Of a stretch of DNA of 64,000 nt, positions 32,498 through 43,827 are shown one piece after another (position 1 is the stretch's first letter; the number at the start of each line of letters is the position of its first letter). The stretch comes from Linanthus parryae. Taxonomy: Eukaryota > Streptophyta > Magnoliopsida > Ericales > Polemoniaceae. Under the pieces are notes generated by a model, which was not told the origin of the DNA, searched no databases, and was given only the letters and a program-made list of their open reading frames with translations. A program made the position numbers and the translations under genes. The stretch lies in the NCBI GenBank assembly GCA_023055425.1, contig JALGPY010000008.1:10302501-10366500 (forward strand). Direction: 5' to 3'.

Positions 32498-33200
32498 CAT
32501 TTCTATGTGTTTCTGCTTCGAAAGCATTTTCCTTTCGATTCTTGTGGTTTCTCTGAGCTTTTCCTAGTTTCAGGAGATATACCACTATTGTAACTACTTT
32601 CACGCAATCTAGGGGTCATATCATGCATTGTCGTGTTGGCTCATATCATGCTTATTGTAGTCCAGTGCTGATTTATCATCACCCATTACTCATAAGCGAG
32701 ATGCACCTGAGCCAACTCGTGTTTTGCCTTCCTCTAGTTCATGACATAAGGCCCATTCATACCATGGCTTAAACTTTGGGCTTTTTTCCACCTCTTCCTA
32801 ATAAGTTCTCACTATGCAGGTCGTACAACTGACTTTCTTGGCGAAAATTACTTCCACATCCATGAATGGTTTCCTCGGATTTCACCAAATTCTTGTTAAA
32901 TCTATGATCGGTTCCTTTCTATTTCTGGTTCTTTTGTTCTATGGTTATGCATCATTGTGATACAGTGTCAGATTTCAGAGGATGATCAAATGGAGAACCA
33001 ATGGACAATTGAAGATCACTGTTTGTGAACCGTAGTGTGGATCCATCTTCAACCAACAGTTAGCAACTCTATTGGAAATGACTAGTATCAGTTGTAGTTG
33101 ACTCTGCAATGGGAGAAAGCTCCACATGAATCTGTCTATGCAGGAACTTGTTTCTCTGTTCTGGAACAGTCATTAAGAGAGATTGTACACAATCACACGA
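32498..33200. other. Intergenic region
   Basis: Non-coding as far as I can see. A part near 32655-32710 loosely resembles 31752-31820 (tagtctagtgttgatctatc-type sequence), suggesting an old local duplication. Confidence 0.35.
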
Positions 33201-33597
33201 GATGAAGGAATTGCAAGTATGCATCCATCACCTAATTGTTTAAAAAGTGAATAGAACAGTGTTATGATGATGGGAGAGGATTATATATGTCTTAAGACAC
33301 TCCGTTAAATCAACAAAACTAAATACTTTTTTTATAATCTAAAAAAAAGAATACTTACTTCGCTGTCAAACCACTTTTCTTGCAGATGAAGGAATTGCAT
33401 GTAAGCATCCATCACCTCGTCGTCAAACCACTTCTCATCGCGGAGGCGCCATGCGGAATACTTCGTCAGACTTGCCATGAAGGAATTGCATGTAAGCATC
33501 CATCACCTCGTCGTCAAACCACTTCTCATCGCGGAGGCGCCAAGCGGAATACTTCGTCAGACTTGCCATACCAGCCATGTCAACAACTTTCTCCCTG
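33201..33597 (-). pseudogene. Ulp1-protease-like remnant with 91-bp tandem duplication
   Basis: On the minus strand an exon-like segment, preceded by a good splice acceptor (ctgcag at about 33598-33603), reads EKVVDMAGMASLTKYSAWRL, then RDEKWFDDEVMDAYMQFL. This resembles the start of the C48 (Ulp1/SUMO protease) catalytic domain, W-x(n)-W-L-x-D-x-V-x-x-Y-x-x-x-L. The unit is tandemly duplicated (33388-33478 and 33479-33569); 91 bp is not a multiple of three, so the copy shifts the frame. A partial third copy is at 33201-33232. The catalytic His-Asp-Cys part is not visible. Probably a transposon-associated Ulp1 relic. Confidence 0.45.
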
Positions 33598-33775
33598 CAG
33601 ATTATATAGCATACACAACCATAAGTACAAACATAATGCATATGACACATATGAATTATTTAGGAAGTTTGAATGTAAATAACACATACTCTTGCAATTC
33701 CGGTGGAACATGAGAATTCATGTGCTTGTCGTCTTACGAGCTCTCTAACTTGTGCGACATGTAGTAATTGAGCCA

Positions 33776-34246
33776 TCATTCTTCTGAGGAAGGCATAGGT
33801 GGGAGAGATGTCAATTCATTTAGATTCCTGTGTTGCTTATTCAGCGATATCCTCTTCGACGCATTTACCTCAGTGCTAGAGCTGATTGTGTAGACCACCA
33901 TCATCGGAGAGTTAACCTCAGCCTCTTCTATCTTTTGCTTCTTCTTAGCTCTTAATTCTTCATCGTACTTTTCCTTCCCTTTATTATTCTCAGCTCCTTC
34001 CTCTTCCCCCTTTTTCTTACCCCCTTTCTCTTTCTCCTTCTTCTCATCTTCTTCATTCTTCTTCTGTACTTCCTTCTTGTTCTCTTCTTCGTTCTTCTCC
34101 TTCTCTTCCTTCTTCTTCTCTTCTTCCTTCTTCTTTTGTTCCGAATTAATGGCATCGTGGGCTATGAGTGGCTGTTGAGGCGGTTGAATGTGATTGGACC
34201 AATCACTCAAATTTTTCGATTTTTTTTTTGCGAGAATCAATTTCAA
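33776..34246 (-). CDS. Lys/Glu-rich 156-residue reading frame, unrecognised
   Basis: Starts MKLILAKKKSKNLSDW at 34246. It contains a long K/E low-complexity segment (residues about 38-105) and ends with NKQHRNLNELTSLPPMPSSE. Immediately downstream in the same orientation lies the Ulp1-like remnant; a charged N-terminal region followed by a Ulp1 domain is common in transposon-encoded Ulp1-like proteins, so the two may be exons of one decayed gene. No other function can be assigned. Confidence 0.35.
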   Translation of the reverse strand: MKLILAKKKSKNLSDWSNHIQPPQQPLIAHDAINSEQKKKEEEKKKEEKEKNEEENKKEVQKKNEEDEKKEKEKGGKKKGEEEGAENNKGKEKYDEELRAKKKQKIEEAEVNSPMMVVYTISSSTEVNASKRISLNKQHRNLNELTSLPPMPSSEE

Positions 34247-35040
34247 AATTTTTAAATGCTCTACAAATTTCTAATTGTTCAAAACGAAATAACCGATCTT
34301 TCTTAAAATAAGAAAGAATATAACTTTGTGAATTTACTGACTCTTAAAACCTCACTCTAAAAATTTGAACTTAACTTCCAGGGTGCTAAACCCCATAGAG
34401 AGTTCTATCTTATATTTTAAAATATATTTTTCTGTTAAATACCATTTATTTTGGTTTCTTCATCGATTGAATGACTCAGGGTGTCACCATGTGTCATGAA
34501 CAACATACAAATGTCAATTGTGGGAGTTATTTTGAACTTAATTCAAGTCATCTTCCTCTAAGTTACCTAAAAAGACCCAAAATGAATAAAAACTCGAGAA
34601 TTCTACGAGTTCAACCATGAAATGTGCCATATGCATGCCAAATATGAGCATACAGCCTTAAATAAACTGTATAAGACCCAAAATGAAGGAAAACTCGATA
34701 AGTGTTGCAAGTCTCCAAATTGGTCTTAATAAGCTATATAGCCTTAAATAAACTAAACTAGACAGTTTATGTTCACAAAGAAAACACAAGCCTTTTAAAA
34801 AAAAACACAAACCATAAAAAAAAACACAAAAAATTATGAAAGACATTGTCTCATCAAACTGTATGAAAACTTGTAAAAAAGATGCAACATCCAAAACAAC
34901 CCAGAACAACGAAACGGACATAAACATTGTTCATAAAACTAACCCACAACAACGTTACATAAATCTTCTTCTTCTCCAATGAAGCAACGGAAATAGTGGG
35001 AAACTTGTAGTACGACCTATAAAATTCATACTAACGGTCC
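34247..35040. other. AT-rich intergenic region
   Basis: No gene seen. It holds an imperfect direct repeat (aagacccaaaatgaa(t/g)(a/g)aaaactcga) near 34572-34602 and 34674-34701, and A-rich runs at 34796-34830. Confidence 0.35.
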
Positions 35041-35169
35041 TCATCCTCCACGAATTCTATTAACCCAATACAATTATGGTTATATACGCAGTTGTAAAAT
35101 TTGATTGGCGTGGACAAGAGGTCCTGGGAAAGATCTCAGTGCAAACCTGTAACAGACAAGAAAAAGAAC

Positions 35170-35900
35170 AAGAACAAGAACAAAGAACAAAGCACAGAGA
35201 GATTGAGAGTAAGTGTAGGGGATGAGTAAGCTCTAGCTAACTGCCTGAGAGAGAGAGACAATATGATGATTAGCAAAAGATCTGAGAGTTTCCATGGAAG
35301 GCCAACGTCTCTATATATAGGGCATGGGAGTGACCGTTATGAGGGGTTAATGCGTCCGCAAATGACAGCTAAATATCCGCCTCGGAACGACACATTCGCT
35401 TGTATATATGGGCATGTTACACAATTGGCCGTATATATAGGGAAAATTTGCACGTGCGACAGTATATATAGGGCACGTGATCATCGAGTCTCTCAGACAA
35501 TTGAAAAAGGACGCGCGCAGCGCAACTGCTGCTTTCGCGCGACGTGCCTTACTCTAGCCTCCAAGCCACTTGAATCCTACAACTCCTGTGCGGTTAGTAT
35601 CGAGGGCGACCCTGTCTCACAACCCCCACATATGTAAATGCAAACATAAATGGAATGATAGAGTAGTAGTGAAGTACCATCGAACCTCTTGGATGGGTGC
35701 CAAGTGGGTGGGGATTGATCTGCCTGGGATGCAGCATCTACATTAGCCCCCTTTTGCGCATATACCATGCGCGTTGCTGTATAATCGCGCAAAACCAGTC
35801 GTGTGTGGCTTCCACGCCAATTTTCAAATCAATTCAATTCAAACTCAAAAACCCTAGCCCCCGGAAGCAGTCATCATTGCCTAAGTATCTGTAACGTCGT
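35170..35900 (+). repeat. Left inverted flank of the PMD element (copy A)
   Basis: Diverged homologue, in inverted orientation, of 41310-42060 on the right. Shared landmarks in order: acagagagat...gagagagagacag, tctatatatag, gtctctcagacaattg-like, ccttac(t/c)ctagcctccaa(g/a)ccact, gagggc(g/c)accctgtctc, attagcccccttttgcgc and ccagtcgtgtgtgg. TATATATAGGG or TATATATGGG recurs four times between 35312 and 35475. The 700-bp scale and inversion suggest long terminal inverted repeats of a DNA element; both arms have diverged by roughly a quarter by eye. Confidence 0.55.
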
Positions 35901-36059
35901 ATAGCATTTAATAGGGCGTGGGTATGATGCGTATTGCAAACGACATCCACATATTTCCGCCAATTACCGATGTAGTGATTGATTCAAAAAGATTTGAAAG
36001 GTTAGGGTCTTCAAAAGACTCTATATAAACCCTTCTACTCCAATAGTTAGAAATTTTCA

Positions 36060-36470
36060 CGCCATTGTTGCTGTCAAGGTTTATGAGTGTGTACAAGGAA
36101 ATCCTCAAGAGAGATCCAAGTGTACACCTCTAGTAGAAGATTGGAATACAGAGAGATGTAGGGTGTGTGTAGGGAGAGGGTAAGCACTGGTAACTTCTCG
36201 AGAGAGAGACAGTACGATGAGAGAGAGTGTAGTTTCGTAGCGTTCCAAGAGCTGAGAGATGATCAGTATGTATCTCGTTGTAATGGAAGGCTAACGATCC
36301 TATATATAGTTTCACTGCGGGGGCGATGAGGTCTTAAAGGGCAAGGGTCAGGCTCTGCAAAACCAAGTGTGTTACTCTCGAAACAACAGAGAATGGAAAT
36401 TAAACCTCCACCGGTGTTTGAAGCGGCGTTCCCCCACTTATATGGGGTGTCCGCGCGATAAGTATGTCGC
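36060..36470 (+). repeat. Second partial copy of the inverted flank (copy B)
   Basis: Direct partial repeat of copy A and inverted relative to the right flank: caaggaaatcctcaagagagatccaagtg, tagggtgtgtgtagggagagggtaagca(c/a)tgg, then gagagagagacag and a tatatatag. It is closer to the right flank than copy A is in this part. Confidence 0.5.
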
Positions 36471-38493
36471 AGATTATCATCAACACCTTTCAGCCTAGAG
36501 TAACATGCTTATAATCAAGACATTAAAAGCCTGGCTCAATAGGAGTGAAGAGGGATGAGTATGTTGCGTGTTACCAAAGGGGTTACCTGAGGATTCCCCA
36601 CACCGATCCCTTACCCATCTACGGATATCATATGGGGGCACACCATGGTGTAGTGCACCATTCACAATTTCATAGTTTTGATAAAGCAAACTTAAAACTT
36701 GTACCTTCTTCGTCTTTGTCATCGAAAAGTTCATGAAGGGCTAGTTGGGCTCGATGCAGTGCATTCATAGTTCCGGGAGAAGGACGAGGCGTGTGCGAAT
36801 GTGTTGAGCGCGTGCGTGGTCTTTGCTCTCTAGAGCTCCCCTTGGCTATCTCCTCGAGGCTTTTCTTTTTAGCCATCTCGATTCTCTCTTCCTCTGATAA
36901 CTTTTCTTGCAAAGATCTTTCCTCAGTCATATATTTTGATTCTTCGATGGCCTCTTCCTCGGTCATGACCACCGACCCTTTCAAGGGACTATCACCATCT
37001 GCAACAGAAACAATAAATAATGAGCATTGACACATTAACTTGCCCTGTTAAAATGCCACTTTATCTCACCTTCTTCTTCTTCCTCCCTAGCAACACAGCC
37101 TGCCTCTGGTTCTGGGGTTTTCCTTTTCTTTGAAGTAGTTCTCTTGGAAAAAGAAGTTTTCTTCCCCACTGGCTCATTCCGCATGCGTTTCGATTGCTAC
37201 GTCACCAAGTCATCAGCCGAAGAAGGACCTGCGCTTCTCTTCTTTGTCGCTTTGACATGCGGAGCAAGGAAAAGTTCAAGTTTTTTCAAAATCGCTCGCT
37301 GGGTTTCTTCATCCATGGGCGTCTCTGGAAGGACGACGTCGTCAGGTTGGATTTTCTTTGAGCGACAAAGATCAATAAGACCCCCGCTGCGATCCCCCGA
37401 GGCAAAGCGTCTCAAGCAGCACTAATAAGGAAAGGGAAACAATATTTTCAGTCATAGGAAACAAAAGAAAAAGAGAATGAGGAAGTTCAGACAATACCGC
37501 TTCGGAAGTCTCGCGCGTACTAAGTCCTCGCATCAAGGGAGTTCTGTCCGACAACGGTAGTTTTCTCGTCCATTATTAATTCCGGAAAAAGATGGTGGTC
37601 TGCAGCTAGCAATGAGTAATATCCGTAATGGGCCGCGCTTCGGGTAAGAGTAGTCTTGAAAGAATAATCTTTTGATAAAGGCGCGGGGACTGTGCTTACT
37701 TGAAGCTGAGTCTGGGAATTGGTCAAACGGCGAGCCTGGGTATTCCAGAAAGCCACCCAACTTGCAAAAATTCTGCCTTTTCTTCCTCTGGAAGCCTCAG
37801 TTAACGGAAGTTCTGCAATGAGCAGTTTGTTGCTCTTCCCATAAAGCACTCCATTGTAACAACCTTTGGCAACAAACATGGACCACATGGGAGGCGCGAT
37901 AGCATCATAACCCAGTTGAAAGGCCATGCGGAGAGGATCAAAAGAAATAAGATTCTGCACCAGGCGCGTTTTCAACCAGTGCAGGCAGATAACCTCTTCT
38001 GCACCAGTTCACGTACCTTCCATAACGCCGAGACCCTCTAGTAATGTGTTTTTCCTGGAAGGGGGTATCAAACTCGAGATACATATCCTCAAGATAAACG
38101 ATGTTATCTAATTCCACCACATATGGCCGGGCCACGAAGAGGTCAGCATCATCACATACCAAGGAAAAGTTACGGCAAGTACTCTTTGTACCAAACCAAC
38201 GCCACGAACGGGGACACATGTGTACATCCTTGGAGCTCTATACGTTCCACAGGTTGACAGCAGAAGGAATTGGAGCATATGCGGGCCAACGTTCAAAAAC
38301 CCACATGGTCAAGAATCCAACATTGACGAAGGAAATGACATCGACCCTTCCACGCGACTGCTCGACATATGACACGGCTAAGTCGAGACGATAGTATAAA
38401 AACCCAAAACAAGGGGCCCAGAGGAAATTTCCGACCAAGCGCGAGCTTTACTGCAAGCGGGAGCACGTGGATAAAGACTCCGTCACGTGAACT

Positions 38494-39227
38494 TAGGGCT
38501 GTAAATGAACCAAGCCGTTCGTGAACAACTCGCGTTCGATTCGATAAAAGCTCGTTCGTGTTTGATTCGACTTATTAATCAAACAAACTCAAACATGAAA
38601 ATGTGTTCGTTTGTTAAACGAGCCGAACACGAGCCGAGCAAGGAGCTCGTTCGTTGGTGTTCGCGAACAAGTTGTAGTAGTATATATGTATATATAGTTA
38701 GAAAAATTAAATTACTTTGTCATATTTATGTGTAATTTCTTAAATATGGCGCAATTAATTAGTATATCTCCATTTAATAGGAGTTTGACCTCTTAATTAG
38801 GATTCTAGAAGATAATTCTATAAAATATGATACCATATATACTTACTATATAAGAATAAAATAAGATGCTTTGAATCAATCATTAGTACAAATAAAGCTT
38901 TTCTCTATACCAATACATTTTATGTTATCTGATTTGTTCAAGTTTTTTATCTTAAGTAATAACACATGATATTTTAGTTTAAGAATTATATATTATCGTA
39001 CCTATCCGAGAGAAACAAAGTTCGTCGAACCGAATTCGAGCCCGTAAATGAGCTAGTTAAACGAGCCACGAGCCGAACAACGAACAACTCGAGGCCGAAA
39101 CGAGCCGAACTCAAACAAAGTTTTTCTGTTCGACTCGAGTTCGTGTTCGACTCGTTTAGTAGCAAAGTTAAACGAGCCAAACTCAAACAAGCGATATTCG
39201 GTTCGATTCGGTTCGTTTACAGCCCTA
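38494..39227. mobile_element. hAT-type MITE inside the PMD gene
   Basis: 734 bp with terminal inverted repeats tagggctgtaaatgaacc and (reverse) tagggctgtaaacgaacc. Flanking octamers cgtgaact (38486-38493) and cgcggact (39228-39235) match at 6 of 8, fitting a decayed 8-bp hAT TSD. Subterminal regions are rich in gttcg/cgagc motifs (cgagccgaac repeated), and the centre is AT-rich. Non-coding. A copy at 61753-62486 is part of the duplication. Confidence 0.85.
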
Positions 39228-39836
39228 CGCGGACTCCCGTCTATGAGGAAACGTGACAACCAAACTCACATGAAGACACACAACGACCAGGGGAGCCCTT
39301 CTCCATGAGTACAAATCACCGCGTTAGGGTTGCCTCTGAGCAATTTCTGGATGATGGCGGGTTTGGTCTAGTCTTTGTAAAAGAACATGAGCCATTAAGA
39401 CCTGATTTTTTTGCGCTAGAAGAAACTGACATGAAAGTCTCGCAAGGCTTTATCTCGTCAGGTGCCCACCGCGTGACGGCTTTCTTCAGAGTCGCAATAC
39501 ACTCCTGCATATGTGTAAAGAGGGTAAGCTCCTCATCACCCTCTAATTTGTCCAAAGGGTCAAAGGCTCCCATGCTCGGAAGCATCAACATATTTTCCAC
39601 ATCTTCAAGGGTAGGCGCGGCCTCGAAAGAAGAAAAATGAAATGAATGGGTTTTTCTCGAGTAACGCTAGAATAGGACCCTTAGCATGTCCTGGTCGGCT
39701 CTGAGGTTGAAGCCTTTGGTCGGGGATGGCGTTATAAACCCAAGCTTGTTTTAACACCTCCTCCTGGTTGTTAAGGATGAACGTGGTCCATTCATCCATT
39801 CCATCAAGCCAAGAAAAGGTCATCATTGAATGGGAT

Positions 39837-40602
39837 CAGGCCCGGCTCAACCTATAGGCAACCTAGGCAATTGCCTAAGGCCTCCCAAAATTTTAGGCCC
39901 CCAATTAGGAAGTAGATAAATATATATTACATTACTATAATTCATCTGTAATTCATAGATAGTTGGGAAATGATGCAGGAGGGAAATTAGGAGAAAATAT
40001 GGGCAATTTGTTATCTTAGGAGTTAGAGAAAATGAAGGAAATAATCTTTTTTCTTTTACAACCTTGAATAGGGATAACGCTCTTGAGAGGACGAATGAAT
40101 AAAATTACACAATTGTGAAATCCGTTTTCTTTTTTATTATTATTATTATTATTATTATTTTTTTTTAGAATTGAAATCGGTTTGCAAAGGGAGAAATGGG
40201 GGAGAGAGCTTGACCTTCAGAAATATTGAGCTTTGTTTTGTTATATATTAGATATGATTTATTCTTTATATAACCAAATAAAACCCTCAATTTTTACAAC
40301 TTTTTTGTATCGTTAAAAAAATAGTGCATTTCTTCCTTAAAAAATAAATAAATAAATAAAATAGTGTATTCATTATATTCCAAATTCAATAGATTCATGG
40401 TATGAATATTTTTATGTCACTTTTACAGTTTTACTGGGTAAAAATCAATTTTCATCGCGTTTCTCTTATCCATTGAATGTATAAACAGAGTAGTAATAAA
40501 TTTTATAAAAGATTTAAGAAGAAAAAATAAAATTGTTCAGGTATGTGGAGGCCCTGTTTTATCATTTCGCCTAAGGCCTCCAAAACTCTTAAGCCGGCCC
40601 TG
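39837..40602. mobile_element. Second hAT-type MITE inside the PMD gene
   Basis: 766 bp with exact 8-bp TSD aatgggat at 39829-39836 and 40603-40610. Ends caggcccggctcaa and (reverse) cagggccggcttaa. Subterminal gcctaaggcctcc(c/a)aaaa is inverted between the two ends. It contains an ATT/TTA microsatellite (40134-40160) and AT-rich sequence. It interrupts exon 2 of the PMD gene. The duplicate copy is 63096-63870. Confidence 0.9.
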
Positions 40603-41309
40603 AATGGGATCAGGCCAGCTTCAATACTAACCCTCTGTACATCATGGGCGTCTGCTAAATCCCAATCTTCCCTGTTTGGCTTGGGCTTCAATTCAAGAGC
40701 AGCAACTGGAGGAGATGCCTGGGGATCGTCTCCCCAGATTGTATCCAAGTAAAAATCATCACGACCCAGATATGGGGTCTTGTACCAAAGTTCCTTGGGA
40801 AGCTCCGGCAATTCAGCGGTCTCCTTGTTCGACTTCTTTGGGGCCATTGCTGTGAACATAAACAACATATTACAAATCAGCGACATGCAAGAGGAAAGAA
40901 AAAGGGGGGAGAAGAGTATCTGAATAATTCAACAACAAATTGACAAACGGTTAATTACTCACCTTGTTGACGATTTAGAGCTTGGATCGCTTGAGAAAAT
41001 GTGTCGACAATCTGATCAAGAACTTGGTTTAAAGTTCCTGCTTCAATTTGAGGATTCTCTCTCTGATGCATACGAACTCAGAAGCAACAACAATGGAAAA
41101 GTTATAATTGGAGGAAGCAAAGGGTTTAAATAGCCTTCAGATTGAAGAGTCGCGACTACTGACGTCTGCTGAGTCTACAACGCTTCGGTACCCGGCGAGA
41201 TTGACGACCCATCAAATCCTTCTGAGTTATTCTTGCGTCGAAAATAGGCGAAAAATCGCGGATGGCGTCTGATTAGCTTCACACTGGCCACGCCTCGTCA
41301 GAAATCAAA

Positions 41310-42282
41310 CGGCGCTTCTAAACCCAAGGCAATCATGGCTATGGTTGGGGCTAGGGATCTGAATCCGAAATTCAAAATTCAAAGAATCTACGTGGAACCC
41401 ACACACGACTGATTTTACGCGACTACACAACCGACACACGCGTGACATTCGCGTAAAAGGGGGCTAATTTAGATGGTGCGTTCCAGACAGACAGATCACA
41501 GCCACGTGGCAGCCATCCAGCACACCTAGCTGTGCTCCATGTACACTAAATAACTACCCATGCTTATCCACGTGGGGACTGCGAGACAGGGCCCTCGCGT
41601 ACCAACACGGTACTTGTAAGGACTTAGTGGTTTGGAGGCTAGGGTAAGGCCCGTCGCGCGCGTGCGACATACTAGTTGCGCGCGACCCTTTGTAACTGTT
41701 TTGAGAGACTTAATGACCACGTCCTATAGACCTGACTTGACCTCATAACGATATCGGGTATGTATGGTCAGGTGCCTAACGGTTCCTATATACACAGTCG
41801 AACATGCCGTTACGGGGGCTACCATTAAGCCGCCATTTATGGTGCACTAACCCCCTCACAAGGAGCACTTCCCCACTATATATGGGATCGTTAGTCCTCC
41901 GTTGCGACACTCTAGTTCTTCTTTGGTTCAATACCAGTGCTTCTGGACTTACCGAAGCTCTGTCATTAAGCTGTCTCTCTCTCTGTCACAGTTACCATTG
42001 CTTACCCTCTCCCTACACACAACCCTACATCTCTCTGTGTTTCTATTTCCTACTTGAGGTGCACACTTGGATATCTTCGAAGGATTTCCTTACGCACAGT
42101 CAGAAAAAGTGGTCGGTACATATCTTTCACCGACCTGTGGATATCTTGTCGCCCCGTCGAACTAACGACGGAGCTATTCCGACGCACTTTCAACAAAAAT
42201 ATTTCGGCGTCTTTTTGTTCTAACGACGAAATTTATGGATTAACGACGAGATTACTCGTCGTAATAAACCAACTTTGTAGTG
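41310..42282 (-). repeat. Right inverted flank of the PMD element, ending in a CACTA-like terminus
   Basis: Lies directly upstream of PMD exon 1 and is homologous, in inverted orientation, to 35170-35900 and 36060-36470. Read inwards from 42282 the sequence starts cactacaaag and continues with short subterminal repeats of acgacgag/cgtcgtta (42130-42270). CACTACAA ends and ACGACG-type subterminal repeats are typical of plant CACTA (EnSpm) transposons. The next three bases are gga; no left partner cactac with gga was found. Confidence 0.5.
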
Positions 42283-43430
42283 GGAATCTGGCGGAGTTGC
42301 AGTGGTGATGGGCAGTAGTTGCAGTGGAGATGGTGGCAGTAGTGAAGGAGATGTGTAGTGCTCTTATAATTATATAGTTTGACTTTACCCTCACAAAGTA
42401 GGACATACATGTCTACTAATGGAATATTATGTAACGGTGTTAACGATTGTTTTCCTAATTTGCAATAAGCTAGTACTTTTGCAAATGAGGCATGGTATCA
42501 GCCAATTTTAGAAGAAGGCATGCAACCAGCTAATTATGTCATACTGGGTGTATGCAATCAACAATTATGCTTAAATAAAAACTTAAGTTTCGCAAATTAC
42601 ATATTGTCTATTAGCTTTTCTAAAACAATAAAAATGGTGCTTTTGTTTAAGACCTTCATAGCTTAAAGAGAACCAAATTAGATTACAATGAGTAGATTAC
42701 AACAGAAGTACACAACACCTTTCCTAAAAGAAAAAGAAATGACTTGGCTAAAACATAAGCCATATCAATCCACTCTCTGGACAACAACAAAACTACAAGA
42801 ATAAAAATAAACGTCTAATTTAACACCATTTTTAACGGTAACCTTGAACTTTACATACTCTGATTACTTGAATTTAAGCACCTGAACCACTTCACAATTA
42901 AAAAATATTGAAATGCTTGTAAATTCTGAGCCAAGAAAACAATAGAATTAACTTAAGTATACGTCAAAATTGAGTTCCCTGTAAACAAAATCTCTAACTT
43001 TTGACATACCTACAGATTAGTCGGGACTAGTATAGCAATTTGCGGAAACTGAATTTTAACCATAAAACCGAAACTAATGTTAATTCTGTAATTTATTAAA
43101 ATTAAAAGAAAAACACTCCCTAAACCCTATACACAAAAATTAATAAATCCGAAATTCATACATACCTAAGCCCTATCCTCAATTCAAGTCTAGATTCGTG
43201 ATGAGTAGAGATATCTTTGTGCGTTGTGTTGTAGGAATATTCGAATGGTAGAGGTATATTGTTGAATTGGCGAACAACGTAATAGAACGGCAACTTCGTT
43301 GGTCGAAATGTCGTATGGCAATAGCTAAAATTGTTAACCCCGCAAATTTAAGAGGATGCATTTAACTCAAGAATCATTGCAACAATAATAAATCGTAGTA
43401 ATGATGCTTTTTTGAGAAATACATTATGTA

Positions 43431-43493
43431 GGCGGGTTTTAACGCGAGATTTTATGCAGGGGCTTTAAACAATCTACCACTGAGCTACCACCC
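43431..43493 (-). repeat. tRNA-like SINE head or tRNA relic
   Basis: On the minus strand, gggtggtagctcagtggtaga matches an RNA polymerase III A box (TGGTAGCTCAGTGG, 43477-43490). About 30 bases later ctcgcgttaaaacccgcc resembles a decayed B box (GGTTCGAATCC). No complete tRNA fold or 3' part is visible, so a tRNA-derived SINE fragment is likelier than a gene. Confidence 0.5.
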
Positions 43494-43651
43494 ATTTGCA
43501 GTAATGACGATTGAATTTGCTAGAGAAAGTAATTGACAGTTGCGAGATTTGAAGAGAATTGTAGAGATAGAGTGAGAGATAGAGAAGTGATCGTGTATCA
43601 CGAATCTCTCTGATAGCTGATTGTCTAAAGTAATGGGTTGATTAAAAATAT

Positions 43652-43720
43652 ATTAGAAGCAGATAATGATAATATACCAACTATTACTATTTACTTTATT
43701 GAAATTATGAAACTACCCCT

Positions 43721-43758
<38 letters not shown>

Positions 43759-43827
43759 CTTTTTTGAAAATATGGTACCCCTCTTGTTCTGGATTAGAAG
43801 TAGATAATAATAATATACCAACTGTAC
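43652..43827. repeat. Poly-T run between imperfect direct repeats
   Basis: attagaag(c/t)agataat(g/a)ataatatac occurs at 43652 and 43793, on either side of a T37 run (43722-43758). This could be a very short retroposed insertion on the minus strand with its target duplication, or simple duplication. Confidence 0.5.

Larger units (their letters stand above)
37053..40741. repeat. Segmental duplication, left copy
   Basis: Sequence from 37053 to at least 40741 is repeated at 60312-64000 in the same orientation (offset 23259, rising to 23268 after small indels). By eye about 15 substitutions plus a TTA-microsatellite length change and a 5-base indel near 40480 separate them, so identity is well above 99%. 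Both hAT MITEs and the PMD frameshift are shared. Confidence 0.95.
36670..41071 (-). pseudogene. Plant mobile domain (PMD) gene, copy 1, broken by two hAT MITEs
   Basis: Exon 1 (41071-40963) encodes MHQRENPQIEAGTLNQ...and ends at a canonical donor (caacaag/gtgagt). The acceptor ttcacag at about 40850 leads to exon 2 (AMAPKKSNKETAELPELP...). After the MITE at 39837-40602 it continues with FSWLDGMDEWTTFIL, then RKTHSFHFSSFEAAPTLEDV (one frameshift before it), ENMLMLPSMGAFDPL, LARGRKFPLGPLF-type sequence, YYRLDLAVSYVEQSRGRVDV, NVGFLTMWVFERWPAYAPIP, PRSWRWFG, SLVCDDADLFVARPYVV and ISFDPLRMAFQLGYD. This is the order of conserved blocks in PMD (aminotransferase-like) proteins, known both as host genes (MAIN/MAIL) and inside transposons. 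The tail is charged (TEEEAIEESKY...EERIEMAKKKS). Frameshifts and two MITEs make it a pseudogene. Confidence 0.75.

Noticed and set aside
33387..33570. CRISPR-like or short tandem array
   Set aside because: Only two adjacent units and one partial unit, no spacers, coding-like content, plant DNA. It is a tandem duplication.
43431..43493. Functional tRNA gene
   Set aside because: A box is good but the B box is decayed and no cloverleaf or 3' acceptor strand can be drawn.
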